Position numbers and translations under genes: made by a program
The notes under the pieces: generated by a model
What the model was told of the DNA's origin: nothing
Seen by the model: the letters and a program-made list of their open reading frames with translations, nothing else
The model's database searches: none
Shown here: one piece after another, positions 54,553-64,000 of the stretch
Layout: each line of letters starts with the position of its first letter
Numbering within the stretch: position 1 is the first letter of the stretch
Assembly: GCA_947259925.1 (NCBI GenBank)
Contig: CAMYOG010000006.1
Span: 1-64,000 of the forward strand
DNA: 64,000 nucleotides
Source of the DNA: Thermoanaerobaculia bacterium
GTDB taxonomy: Bacteria > Acidobacteriota > Thermoanaerobaculia > Multivoradales > JAHEKO01
Direction of reading: 5' to 3'

Positions 54553-57500
54553 ATGAGTTGGCTCGACATTCCCGCTCGCCTGGTCAGGCTCGGCTTCATC
54601 ATCGCCCTCGCGCTCGCCCTGGGCGCGCTCGCGCCGGTCTCCGCTCTCGAGGAGAACGAGACGGAAACGGACGAAGAGACCTGGGACGTGAACGACCCGG
54701 TGGGCGAGTTCGACACCATCACCATCGACACCACCGAGACCACCTGGTCGAACGTCGACGTCAGCCCCGACGGCGGCACGCTGATCTTCGACATGCTGGG
54801 AGACCTGTACACCGTGCCGATCGGCGGCGGCGAAGCGACCGCGCTGACCGACGACATCGCCTGGAACTACCAGCCTCGCTATAGCCCGGACGGCAGCAAG
54901 ATCGCCTTCATCAGCGATCGCGCCGGCGGCGACAACCTCTGGATCATGGGCGCCGACGGCACCAACCCACGGGCGATCACCGAGGAGAAGGACAACCTGA
55001 TCCACACGCCGGCCTGGAGCCCTGACGGCAACTATCTCGCCGCGATGAAGGGCTTTACCTCGACGCGGAGCATCGCTGCCGGTGAGATCTGGATGTACCA
55101 CGTCGGCGGCGGCGACGGCCTGCAGCTGACCGAGCGGCCGCACGGCAAGCGCGATCAGAAGAACATGGCCGAGCCGGCATTCTCGGCCGACGGCCGCTAC
55201 GTCTTCTACAGCAAGGACGCCACGCCGGGCAGGGTCTGGCAGTACAACAAGGACTCGACCGGATCGATCTTCGCCATCCAGCGCTTCGACCGCGAGACCG
55301 GCGAGTCCGAGACGTTCGTCAGAGGGCCGGGTGGAGCGATCCGACCGACCCCGTCACCCGATGGACGCTACCTGGCGTTCGTCAAGCGTCTGCACGGACT
55401 GGTGAGCGCCATCTACCTCAAGGACCTCGAGTCGGGGAACGAGTGGGTAGTCTACGACCGCTTCGAGCGCGACCTCCAGGAATCGAGCGGTACCGAAGGG
55501 AACGCCCCGGCGATCGCCTGGACGCCCGACGGTGGGTCGATCGTCTTCTGGAGCGGCGGCGGCTTCCATCGGCTGGACGTGGAGAGCCGCGAGGTGACTC
55601 CGATCCCCGTGCGGATACGGACCGAGAAGAGAGTCCAGAAGACGCTGCGTTTTCCGGTCGAAGTGGCGCCCGACCGCTTCGAGGTCAAGATGCCGCGCTG
55701 GGCGCAGTACGCCGGCGACGGCCGGGTCGTCCACCAGGCGCTCGGCCACCTCTACGTCAAGGACCTCTCGAGCGGCCGGCAGCGTCGCCTGACCCGCCAG
55801 ACCGACCACTTCGAGTTCCATCCGTCGGTGTCGCGGGACGGCCGCTTTGTCGTCTACACCACCTGGGACGATCAGGAGCTGGGCAGCGTCCGGGTGGCGC
55901 CGATCGGGGGTGGCGAGGGACGCGTCCTGACCACCGAGCCCGGTCACTATGTCGAGCCCCGCTTCTCGCCCGACGGTGAGAGTGTCGTCTTCCGCAAGAT
56001 CTCGGGAGGCTTCCTGCTGTCGCCGTTCTGGTCGATGGAGCCGGGTATCTACCTGGTGCCGGTGGCCGGAGGCGAAGCGACCCGGATCTCCGATTCCGGC
56101 TCCGACCCCCATTTCGGCGCCGACGGCGAGCGGGTCTTCTTCTCGGAGTCGGTCGATTTCACCGAGCTGGCGCTCAAGAGCATCGGTATCGACGGCGAGG
56201 AAGAGCGCACCCATCTTCAGGGCGCCAAGGCGACCGAGTTCTCGGTCTCGCCGGACGGTCGCTGGGTCGCCTTCACCGAGCAGTTCAACGCCTATGTAGC
56301 GCCCTTTTTGCGCACCGGCACGAAGGTCTCTATCGGCAGCTCCACCGGCGCCTACCCGGTCAAGCAGGTCTCGAGCCGATCGGGCGAGTTCCTCCACTGG
56401 TCGGCCGACAGCGATCGCCTGCACTGGGCGCACGGCGCTGCCCTCTTCTCGCGCAAGCTGAGCGACGCCTTCGGTTTTCTCGAGGGTGCTCCGGAGGAGC
56501 TCCCGGAGCCGGTCGCGGAGGGCATCGACCTGCGATTCGAGATCGCCGCCGACAAGCCCGCGGGAACGATCGCCATCACCGGCGCCCGCATCGTCACCAT
56601 GCGCGGCGCTCGCGACGGCGAGCAGGAGGTGATCGAGGACGGCACCCTGGTCGTCGAGGGCAACCGGATCGCGGCGGTCGGGCCGGCCGACGAGGTCGAC
56701 GTACCTGCCGGCGCCGTCGTCGTCGACGGCACCGGCAGAACGGTCATCCCCGGCCTGATCGACGTCCACGCCCACGGCGCCATGGCCCGGAGCGAGATCA
56801 CGCCCGAGCAGAACTGGGCGCAGTACTCCAATCTCGCCTTCGGCGTGACCACGGTGCACGATCCGTCGAACGACACCTCGAGCATCTTCTCCGCCGCCGA
56901 GATGCAGCGCGCGGGCACGATCGTCGGTCCGCGCATCTTCTCCACCGGTACGATCCTCTACGGAGCCCACTCGCCCGGCGCCACCGCGAAGATCGACGGC
57001 TACGACGACGCTCTCTTCCACGTCCGGCGCCTGCAGGAAGTCGGCGCGATCTCGGTCAAGAGCTACCAGCAGCCGCGCCGCGACCAGCGTCAGCAGATCA
57101 TCGCCGCCGGCCGCGAACTGGGGGTCATGGTGGTACCCGAGGGCGGCATGAAGTTCCAGCACAACATGTCCGAGATCGTCGACGGTCATACCGGGATCGA
57201 GCACTCGATGTCGATCAAGACCGGCTACGACGACGTCGTGCAGCTCTGGTCACAGAGCGGCACCGGCTACTCGCCGACCTTTGTCGTCTCGTTCGGCGGC
57301 ATGTCGGGCGAGAACTACTGGTACGAGCACACCAACGTCTGGGAGAACGAGCGTCTGCTGCGCTACACACCCCGCTCCCGGATCGAGCCGCGGGCGATCC
57401 GCCGCACCAAGGCGCCCGACAGTCACTACAACCACATCCACGTCGCGGAGTTCGCCAAGCGGCTCCGCGACGCCGGTGTGCCGGTGCTGATCGGCGCTCA

Positions 57501-57891
57501 CGGCCAGCGCGAGGGACTGGGTGCCCACTGGGAGATGTGGATCATGCACCAAGGCGGCTTCACGCCCTGGGAGGCGCTGCGCGGAGGGACGATCGACGCC
57601 GCCTGGTACGTCGGGCTCGACGGTGACGTCGGCTCGCTCGAAGTCGGCAAGCTCGCCGACCTGGCGATCATCGACGGCAATCCGCTCGAGGATCTGCGAC
57701 GCTCGGAGTACGTCACCCACACGATGATCAACGGCCGGCTCTACGAGGCGAGCACCATGAACCAGCTCGCCCCGGATCGGGTCGAGCGCCAGGAGTTCTT
57801 CTTCGAGCAGGTCGGCGGCGACACCGTACATCCGTCGACCGAGAGCTGGCTACGGGAGCTCGAGCTCAAGCACGGCTGGGTGCATCCGTAG
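54553..57891 (+). CDS. TolB-like beta-propeller fused to amidohydrolase
   Basis: PD40 repeats (YSPDGSKIAFISDRAGGDNLWIMGADGTNPRAIT); amidohydrolase GTVIPGLIDVHAHGAMARSE..., VGSLEVGKLADLAIIDGNPLEDLRRSEYVTHTMINGRLYE. Confidence 0.9.
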   Translation: MSWLDIPARLVRLGFIIALALALGALAPVSALEENETETDEETWDVNDPVGEFDTITIDTTETTWSNVDVSPDGGTLIFDMLGDLYTVPIGGGEATALTDDIAWNYQPRYSPDGSKIAFISDRAGGDNLWIMGADGTNPRAITEEKDNLIHTPAWSPDGNYLAAMKGFTSTRSIAAGEIWMYHVGGGDGLQLTERPHGKRDQKNMAEPAFSADGRYVFYSKDATPGRVWQYNKDSTGSIFAIQRFDRETGESETFVRGPGGAIRPTPSPDGRYLAFVKRLHGLVSAIYLKDLESGNEWVVYDRFERDLQESSGTEGNAPAIAWTPDGGSIVFWSGGGFHRLDVESREVTPIPVRIRTEKRVQKTLRFPVEVAPDRFEVKMPRWAQYAGDGRVVHQALGHLYVKDLSSGRQRRLTRQTDHFEFHPSVSRDGRFVVYTTWDDQELGSVRVAPIGGGEGRVLTTEPGHYVEPRFSPDGESVVFRKISGGFLLSPFWSMEPGIYLVPVAGGEATRISDSGSDPHFGADGERVFFSESVDFTELALKSIGIDGEEERTHLQGAKATEFSVSPDGRWVAFTEQFNAYVAPFLRTGTKVSIGSSTGAYPVKQVSSRSGEFLHWSADSDRLHWAHGAALFSRKLSDAFGFLEGAPEELPEPVAEGIDLRFEIAADKPAGTIAITGARIVTMRGARDGEQEVIEDGTLVVEGNRIAAVGPADEVDVPAGAVVVDGTGRTVIPGLIDVHAHGAMARSEITPEQNWAQYSNLAFGVTTVHDPSNDTSSIFSAAEMQRAGTIVGPRIFSTGTILYGAHSPGATAKIDGYDDALFHVRRLQEVGAISVKSYQQPRRDQRQQIIAAGRELGVMVVPEGGMKFQHNMSEIVDGHTGIEHSMSIKTGYDDVVQLWSQSGTGYSPTFVVSFGGMSGENYWYEHTNVWENERLLRYTPRSRIEPRAIRRTKAPDSHYNHIHVAEFAKRLRDAGVPVLIGAHGQREGLGAHWEMWIMHQGGFTPWEALRGGTIDAAWYVGLDGDVGSLEVGKLADLAIIDGNPLEDLRRSEYVTHTMINGRLYEASTMNQLAPDRVERQEFFFEQVGGDTVHPSTESWLRELELKHGWVHP

Positions 57892-57893
57892 TG

Positions 57894-57968
57894 AGGGTGC
57901 CAGGCCTGCAAGATGCAAGTTGAAGCCGAGAGCTGAGTGCAACCTGCATCTTGCAGGCCTGGCACCCT
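57894..57968. terminator. Long inverted repeat between convergent genes (terminator-like or repeat element)
   Basis: agggtgccaggcctgcaagatgca (57894-57917) and tgcatcttgcaggcctggcaccct (57945-57968): perfect 24-bp arms, 27-nt spacer. Confidence 0.8.
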
Positions 57969-58521
57969 AGGGCGACGCCGCGCCGTAGAGCGCCCGGACC
58001 ACTGTCGCCGGCCCATCGGCCGGGATGGTCACCACGAACAGGTGATCGTACTCGGGATCGGGAAGCATGCAGCCGTACTCCGGGTGGACCTCGAACGGTG
58101 GACAGGGCGACGGAGCGCCGAGCGCCGCGACGATCTGCGGCACGGTGTCGCTGTGACCGGCGACCAGGACCGTCTTGCCGCGCTGATTCTCGAGGATCTC
58201 GCTCGCGACCTCTTCGACCTCGGTGCGCTCGAGCACCCGCTCGGTCGGCAGTCCGAGTGCCTCGACCGCCGGCGCGACCGTCATCTGGGTGCGCCGGTAC
58301 TTCGAGGCGATGGCGACGGAGACGCCGGCGTTCTCGACTACGGCGACCAGGTCTCTGGCGCGGTCGGTCCCCTCGGGCTCCTTGAGCGGCACGTCGCCGC
58401 CGGTCAGGAGTTTCTCCGCATGCCGGACCAGGATCACCGTCGTGGCACCGCCGCCGTCGGCCGCCGCCCAGCCGCTCATGGTGACGGCCAGAGCGAGGAT
58501 CGTCGTCGTCATCCGTCTCAT
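57967..58521 (-). CDS. Secreted histidine phosphatase superfamily protein
   Basis: Signal peptide; TTVILVRHAEKLLTGGDVPLKEPEGTDRARDL; TVLVAGHSDTVPQIVAAL. Confidence 0.88.
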   Translation of the reverse strand: MRRMTTTILALAVTMSGWAAADGGGATTVILVRHAEKLLTGGDVPLKEPEGTDRARDLVAVVENAGVSVAIASKYRRTQMTVAPAVEALGLPTERVLERTEVEEVASEILENQRGKTVLVAGHSDTVPQIVAALGAPSPCPPFEVHPEYGCMLPDPEYDHLFVVTIPADGPATVVRALYGAASP

Positions 58522-58721
58522 TCGCGCTCTCCTGGGAACTTCCCGGCCTCTCGGACTGTCCATACTAGTGCGCCTCGGCGGCTCACACTCCTCCAGATCC
58601 GAGACGATCTGGCCGCCAGGGGCGCACTCTACTCCGTCGGGATACTAAACTCTCACCGCTCGGTGGCCGTACCAGACACCGAGTCTCGAACCATCCGATC
58701 GCGCCTTATAGGAGTCTGAAG

Positions 58722-59819
58722 ATGAAGTCCAGCGCCCATCTCGTCGCCCTCGCCCTCTTGCTCGTCGCCAGCAGCCCATCGCTCCAGGCCGCCGAGCTGC
58801 AATCGGTCGGTGCCCTGGAGTTCGGCCCCGAAGACACCCTCTTCGTGGCCGATTCACGCGGTGCCGCGATCCACGCCATCGAGACCGGCCTGCCGAGCGA
58901 GGCCTCGTCCGGGGAGATGGAAGGCGTTCGCGACCTGGACGCCAAGCTGGCGGCGATGCTCGGCGTCGACGTCCGCGAGGTCTTCATCAAGGATCTCGCA
59001 GTCCACCAGCCGTCCGGAACGACCGTGCTGTCGATCATGCGCGGCTCGGGCGAGAGTACGTCTCCGGTCCTGATGACCGTGTCGGGCTCGGGCGATTTGG
59101 GCGAGTTGAAGCTCGACGGCCTCGAGGTGACCCGGCTCGACATCGCCAACGCTCCCGACCCCGAGGCGATGATGGGCCGCCGCCGCAAGGCGCGCAGCTA
59201 TACGGTCACCGATCTGGAGTTCATCGACGGCAAGCTCTATATCGCCGGTCTCTCCAACGAGGAGTTCGCCTCGACCCTGCGCCGCGCCGCCTTTCCGTTC
59301 GACGGCGAGGTCGAGACCACCGGACTCGAGATCTACCACGGCGCGCACGGCAAGTGGGAGACCCACGCGCCGATCTTCACCTTCATGCAGTACGAGTTGA
59401 ACGGCAAGCCCCACGTCGTCGCTAGCTATCTCTGCACACCGTTGGTCACCTTCCCGGTCGAGCGGCTCGAGAACGGCACCAAGCTGCGGGGCAAGACGAT
59501 CGCCGAGCTCGGCTTCGGCAACATCCCGGTCGACATGATCTCGTACGAGCACGAAGGCGAGCGCTACATTCTGCTCTCCAACACCAACCGCGGCACCATG
59601 AAGTTCAAGGCGAGCGACCTCGAGGCGGCAAACGCCAGCGAGGGGATCTCGTCCGAGGTCGGCAAGGACGAGATCGTCAAAGGCGCGCCGTACATCGGCT
59701 CGCCGCTCGGCCACGTGGTGCAGATGGCGACGTTCGACGACGACAACATCCTGGTCCTGTTCCGGGCGGCCGAGAACGGCGCCCTGATGCTCGGTCCGCG
59801 CAGCAAGCAGTGGCTCTAG
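58722..59819 (+). CDS. Secreted hypothetical protein (possible propeller-like)
   Basis: Signal peptide MKSSAHLVALALLLVASSPSLQA; RBS-like taggagtctgaag; no family recognised. Confidence 0.65.
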   Translation: MKSSAHLVALALLLVASSPSLQAAELQSVGALEFGPEDTLFVADSRGAAIHAIETGLPSEASSGEMEGVRDLDAKLAAMLGVDVREVFIKDLAVHQPSGTTVLSIMRGSGESTSPVLMTVSGSGDLGELKLDGLEVTRLDIANAPDPEAMMGRRRKARSYTVTDLEFIDGKLYIAGLSNEEFASTLRRAAFPFDGEVETTGLEIYHGAHGKWETHAPIFTFMQYELNGKPHVVASYLCTPLVTFPVERLENGTKLRGKTIAELGFGNIPVDMISYEHEGERYILLSNTNRGTMKFKASDLEAANASEGISSEVGKDEIVKGAPYIGSPLGHVVQMATFDDDNILVLFRAAENGALMLGPRSKQWL

Positions 59820-60973
59820 CCGCCGGCCGCGCCGCGCCGCGGCTGCCAGCGCTGCTGTCCGTGGCGCTGGCGGCGGCCGCTCTGGTCGCGGCGGCGGAGC
59901 GTCCACCGACGATCCACTTCGTGACCGCGGCCGATAGGGCGACCGTCGAGATCCGCGGACTCGACCCGGTCCTGCTCGCCGAGCTGGCTGACCTCCCCCC
60001 CACCGACTGGACGGCGTGGTTCGCGGTGCATACCCGGGAGGCGAGTCTCCCCGGCGCCGAGCTGCCACCCCTGCTCGGCTCGTACGAGATCGAAGGCTGG
60101 GGACTCCGGTTCACTCCGCGCTTTCCACTGGCCGCCGGACAGACCTACGTCGCGCGCTTCAGGCGCCCGTCCGCGCCGGAGGGTGAGATCCGGGAGACGT
60201 TCTCGATGCCGGCGGTCGACCTGCCGCCCTCGACGGCGCTCACCGGCGTCTACCCGAGCATCTCGCAGGTGCCGGAGAACCTCCTGCGGGTCTATCTACA
60301 GTTCTCGGCGGCGATGAGCAGCGGCAACGCCCGTCACCACATCCGGCTGCTGGACGCCGACGGCCAGCCGGTCTCGGGGCCGTTCGTCGCCCCGGAACGG
60401 GAGCTCTGGAGCCCCGACCGCACGCGACTCACGCTGTTCTTCGATCCCGGCCGCATCAAGCGCGGCGTCGGTCCGAACGTCGAGGTCGGGCCGCCGCTGC
60501 GTGCCGGTCGACGCTACCGGCTGGAGATCGACCACGAGCTGCTCGACGCCCGCGGCGTGCCGCTGGTGCGCGACTACTTCAAGGAGTTCGACGTCCGTGC
60601 CCCGGACCGCGACCAGCCCCGTACCGCCGATTGGGTCCTGGACCCACCCGCGGGCTCCGACCAGCCGGTGCGACTGACGTTTCCGGAGCCACTCGACCGC
60701 GGCCTGCTCGAGGGGCTGATCGAAGTGATCGACGGCGACGGCACTCCGGTGCGCGGGCGGGTGAAGGTCGAGATCGGTGAGACCCGCTGGAGCTTCCGAC
60801 CGGAGCGCGGTTGGAGCGATGGCGTCTATCGGATCCGGGTCGGTACCCTGCTCGAGGACCTGGCGGGCAACAGCCTGCGCCGGCCGTTCGAAGCCGCGCT
60901 GGGGGGGAGCGGCGGCGATACGCGCACGCCGTACGTCGATCTGCCGTTCCAGGTAGCGGCGCGTAGCGACTAA
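59810..60973 (+). CDS. Secreted protein with Ig-like (SbsA-type) segments
   Basis: Signal peptide; ALTGVYPSISQVPENLLRVYLQFSAAMSSGNARHHIRLLDADG and PVRLTFPEPLDRGLLEGLIEVIDGDG; overlaps previous CDS by 10 nt. Confidence 0.65.
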   Translation: MALAAGRAAPRLPALLSVALAAAALVAAAERPPTIHFVTAADRATVEIRGLDPVLLAELADLPPTDWTAWFAVHTREASLPGAELPPLLGSYEIEGWGLRFTPRFPLAAGQTYVARFRRPSAPEGEIRETFSMPAVDLPPSTALTGVYPSISQVPENLLRVYLQFSAAMSSGNARHHIRLLDADGQPVSGPFVAPERELWSPDRTRLTLFFDPGRIKRGVGPNVEVGPPLRAGRRYRLEIDHELLDARGVPLVRDYFKEFDVRAPDRDQPRTADWVLDPPAGSDQPVRLTFPEPLDRGLLEGLIEVIDGDGTPVRGRVKVEIGETRWSFRPERGWSDGVYRIRVGTLLEDLAGNSLRRPFEAALGGSGGDTRTPYVDLPFQVAARSD

Positions 60974-61620
60974 CCGTTCGCCTCGAGCAGGCGGACGATC
61001 TCGTGGCAGCGCTTGAGCCGCGCGAGTCTCAGGGGCCACGAGCCCTCTTCCAGCCGTAGATCGGGCGTTGCCTCGACCAGGACGCGGACGGTGTCGGTCT
61101 GGCAGTCTCCGATCGTCATGTAGTCGAGCTCGGCGACACCGACCAGCGCGTTCCCGAGCGCCACGTCGCCGCTCGGACCGGTGGCCCGCGGATTCGCGCC
61201 CCGCTCGAGCAGCAGCCGGGTGATGCGTGGGAAGCCGTAGCCGGCGGCCATCATCAGCGGCGTCCGCCCGCTCTCCGACGCCACGTTCGGATCCGCGCCG
61301 GCGTTGAGCAGCGCCCGCACCGCGTCCATCCCCTTGACGTGGACCGCGTGCAGGAGCGGCGTCCAGCCTCTGGCGGCGCCGCGCAGATTCGGATCGGCAC
61401 CTTCGGCGACCAGGATCCCGACGAGCTGGAAGTGACCGGCGCGCACGGCGCGAGCGAGCGCGCTCCGACCGCTCCCGTCGAGCTGATCCGGGTCGGCTCC
61501 GTCGGCCAGCAGCCGTACCACGGCCGCGCGATCGCCGGCCGCCGCGGCCTCGGTCAGCGGCGTGTCGCCGCCCGAGCAGCCGGCGAGGAGAGTGATCGCG
61601 AGCACGAGCGAGCGCCTCAT
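60970..61620 (-). CDS. Ankyrin-repeat lipoprotein
   Basis: Lipobox LAITLLAGCSGG; ankyrin units LLNAGADPNVASESGRTPLMMAAGYGFPRITRLLLERGANP. Confidence 0.88.
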   Translation of the reverse strand: MRRSLVLAITLLAGCSGGDTPLTEAAAAGDRAAVVRLLADGADPDQLDGSGRSALARAVRAGHFQLVGILVAEGADPNLRGAARGWTPLLHAVHVKGMDAVRALLNAGADPNVASESGRTPLMMAAGYGFPRITRLLLERGANPRATGPSGDVALGNALVGVAELDYMTIGDCQTDTVRVLVEATPDLRLEEGSWPLRLARLKRCHEIVRLLEANG

Positions 61621-61634
61621 CGCGCCTACTTCTA

Positions 61635-62822
61635 TCACTCCTCGGAGGCGCCGGTGCCGACCTTCCGCCCCCGCCAGAGAACCCCGCGCCCGGAGTGGTG
61701 CGCCCATGCCGACGACACGGTCATGGCGCCGAACAGCAGACTCGAGACCGGCAGCACCCCGGACCATGGCCAGCCGAGACCGTGGTGTCGCACCGCCGGC
61801 CGTAGGGCCAGCGCCTGGAGCAGGAGGGTGATCGACGCCCAGAGTGTCGTCCAGCCCGAGCCTGGCTGCCCGTGGGCGAGGGCGACGCCGCCCGCGGCCA
61901 GCAGGATCGCTGGCGCCACGAAGAAGACGCCCACACCGACCACGACCACGAACAGTAGATCGAGCCGGTACGAGAGCTGGTCGTAGGCGCTGCGCGACAC
62001 CATCCGCCAGAGGTCGGCGAGCCGCGGGTAGGGCCGGAGCGAGCGGATACCGCGGTCGAACCCCAGCCAGAGCCGACCGCCCGCCGCCGCGATCCGCCTG
62101 GCCAGCGCGACGTCGTCGATCACCGCACCCGCGATCTCCGCGTAGCCGCCAGCCGCCGCCAGCGACTCACGCCGCACCAGCACACACCCTCCGGCCGCCG
62201 CCGCTACTTCCGAGTCCGTCCGGACTACCTTTCGAAACGGGTAGAGCAGCTGGAAGAAGTAGACGAACGTCGGGATCAGCAGGCGCTCCCAGAACGACCG
62301 CGTTCGCAGCCGAGCCATCACCGACACCAGATCGAAGCGGTCGGCCGCCTGCTCCAGAAGCGATCGGACCGAGTCCGGACGGTGCTCGATGTCGGCGTCG
62401 CTCAGGAGCAGCCAGGGACAGGCATCGAGCCGGGGATCGTCGTCGAGCGCCCCGATGCCCTCCGACAGCGCCCAGACCTTCCCGGCCCAGCCGGTCGGCG
62501 CCGGCCGAGCCGGCACCAGCCGGAAGGAGTCGTCTCTCCCGCTGGCCGCCACCAACTCCCGAGCGACCTCGGCGGTGCCGTCGTCCGACGCATCGTCGAC
62601 CAGGACGATCCCCGCGAGCTCCTCCTGGGCCAGAAGCGACGGCAGAGATCGCCTCAGCGCCTGGGCCTCGTTGCGCGCCGGGACCACCGCCACAACCCCG
62701 TCGAGCGCTCGCCCCTCGGCGCCGCGCGAGGAGGTCAGACGCAGCTCGTGCGGCCAGGCGCGCGACCGGTCGAAGATCAGAACGACCCAGAACAGACAGA
62801 CGACGAGAGCGAAGAGCTCCAT
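61635..62822 (-). CDS. Family 2 glycosyltransferase, HpnB-like
   Basis: VVAVVPARNEAQALRRSLPSLLAQEELAGIVLVDDASDDGTAEVAREL, GWAGKVWALSEGI, WLLLSDADIEHRPDSVRSLL, C-terminal TM helices. Confidence 0.75.
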   Translation of the reverse strand: MELFALVVCLFWVVLIFDRSRAWPHELRLTSSRGAEGRALDGVVAVVPARNEAQALRRSLPSLLAQEELAGIVLVDDASDDGTAEVARELVAASGRDDSFRLVPARPAPTGWAGKVWALSEGIGALDDDPRLDACPWLLLSDADIEHRPDSVRSLLEQAADRFDLVSVMARLRTRSFWERLLIPTFVYFFQLLYPFRKVVRTDSEVAAAAGGCVLVRRESLAAAGGYAEIAGAVIDDVALARRIAAAGGRLWLGFDRGIRSLRPYPRLADLWRMVSRSAYDQLSYRLDLLFVVVVGVGVFFVAPAILLAAGGVALAHGQPGSGWTTLWASITLLLQALALRPAVRHHGLGWPWSGVLPVSSLLFGAMTVSSAWAHHSGRGVLWRGRKVGTGASEE

Positions 62823-62849
62823 ACCCGTCACGGCTCCGTCCGCTCTACC

Positions 62850-63107
62850 ATGATCCGCACCACGACCCACAAGCCATCGATCGACAATATCCGCAAGACC
62901 GCTTCCGCGATCGCCTTCGTTACCGCGGTGATGGCCGGGGCGCTCTTTTTCAAGCTGATCAGCATCGCGGATCTGGCGGAGCCTCTCCACGTGATGCTGC
63001 TCCTGGCGACCTCGATCATGTTCGGCACGGTCGGCTTCGGCCTGCTCGCTCTCGGCGCCTACTGCCGCGCCTGGATTCTGCAGACCGTCGACGCCCGAGC
63101 GCGCTAG
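62850..63107 (+). CDS. Small membrane protein of unknown function (85 aa)
   Basis: Two hydrophobic segments: AIAFVTAVMAGALFFKLISIA and VMLLLATSIMFGTVGFGLLALGAYC. Confidence 0.5.
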   Translation: MIRTTTHKPSIDNIRKTASAIAFVTAVMAGALFFKLISIADLAEPLHVMLLLATSIMFGTVGFGLLALGAYCRAWILQTVDARAR

Positions 63108-63197
63108 CCGTCACCGTCCGGAGCCGTTCGGCTCCACCCCACCGGGGCTGGTCGCTCGATCTCCGATCGGGTATCTTGCTGCGCGATTGGAGGCATC

Positions 63198-63965
63198 ATG
63201 GAGACTGCAGGCAAGACGTTCCTGATCACCGGTGGAGCCTCGGGGCTGGGGGAAGCGACCGCGAGGGCGCTCGCCGCGGGCGGCGCCAATCTGGTGCTCG
63301 CCGATCTGAATCGTGAGCGCGGCGAAGCGGTGGCCGCCGACCTCGGCGACTCTGCCCGATTCGCCCCGACCGACGTCACCGACGAGGTGGCGGTCGGCAA
63401 GGCGATCGCGCTCGCCCGAGACGACTTCGGTGCGCTCCACGGCGCGATCAGCTGCGCCGGTATCGGCGATCCGGCCAAGGTGCTCGGCAAGCACGGTCCA
63501 CACCCGCTCGATCTGTTCGAGAAGGTGATCCGGGTCAATCTGATTGGCACCTTCAACGTCCTCCGCCTGGCGGCCGAGGAGATCGCGGTCAACGACCCGA
63601 ACGACCAAGGGGAGCGCGGCGTGATCATCAACACGGCGTCGGTCGCCGCCTACGAGGGTCAGATCGGACAAGCGGCCTACGCCGCCTCCAAGGGAGGCGT
63701 GCTCGGCCTGACGCTGCCGGCGGCCCGTGAGCTCGCGCGCCACGGCATTCGGGTGGTGACCATCGCGCCGGGACTGTTCGACACGCCGTTGATGGCGGGG
63801 CTGCCGGAGGCTGCCCGTGAGTCGCTTGGCCAGCAGGTACCGTTCCCGCCGCGCCTGGGCCGACCGGCCGAGTACGCCGATCTGGTGCTGCACGTCCTCG
63901 CCAACCCGATGCTCAACGGCGAGGTGATCCGGCTCGACGGCGCGATCCGGATGGCGCCGCGGTAA
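63198..63965 (+). CDS. SDR family oxidoreductase (3-hydroxyacyl-CoA dehydrogenase type II-like)
   Basis: [101 protein letters not shown]. Confidence 0.92.
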   Translation: METAGKTFLITGGASGLGEATARALAAGGANLVLADLNRERGEAVAADLGDSARFAPTDVTDEVAVGKAIALARDDFGALHGAISCAGIGDPAKVLGKHGPHPLDLFEKVIRVNLIGTFNVLRLAAEEIAVNDPNDQGERGVIINTASVAAYEGQIGQAAYAASKGGVLGLTLPAARELARHGIRVVTIAPGLFDTPLMAGLPEAARESLGQQVPFPPRLGRPAEYADLVLHVLANPMLNGEVIRLDGAIRMAPR

Positions 63966-63970
63966 CAGAA

Positions 63971-63990
63971 AAGGGGAGGGCCCTCCCCTT
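63971..63990. terminator. Perfect 20-nt palindrome after the SDR gene (possible terminator)
   Basis: aaggggagggccctcccctt, 6 nt after the stop. Confidence 0.5.
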
Positions 63991-64000
63991 GGACCCCTCC

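Noticed and set aside
55354-57204. 616-aa minus ORF opposite the TolB-amidohydrolase gene
   Set aside because: Antisense shadow with biased composition.

Overview
High-GC bacterial chromosomal window, gene dense. Family content (VWFA-related proteins, PEGA proteins, Ser/Thr kinase-TPR proteins, S9 peptidases, TolB-amidohydrolase fusions) suggests Acidobacteriota/Thermoanaerobaculia-like; this taxonomy is inference only. I support about 52 CDS, mostly ordinary housekeeping, signalling and secreted-enzyme genes. I saw no rRNA, tRNA, CRISPR array, transposase or phage module. The strongest candidate for an undescribed system is 35.8-44.0 kb. It holds an archaeal-type DNA topoisomerase VI whose B and A subunit genes are each followed by a homologous dual-PilZ gene. 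One PilZ protein (1212 aa) carries a long coiled coil with an 84-bp/28-aa tandem repeat, a TM segment and an NTF2-like tail. An antiparallel AlkD-like DNA alkylation repair gene lies between the subunits, and both topoisomerase subunits carry Lys/Arg-rich N-terminal tails. Secondary items: an M20 amidohydrolase / tandem-GNAT-cNMP / CBS gene cluster (21.8-25.1 kb); a divergent Ser/Thr kinase versus methyltransferase-GAF-SpoIIE phosphatase pair (8.9-14.1 kb); a non-coding cluster of two inverted copies of a MITE-like element (32.9-33.4 kb); a PDZ protein with Cys/Asp-rich flanks; and an orphan Gly/Asp-rich small ORF. All family calls come from motif reading of the supplied translations; no database search was run.
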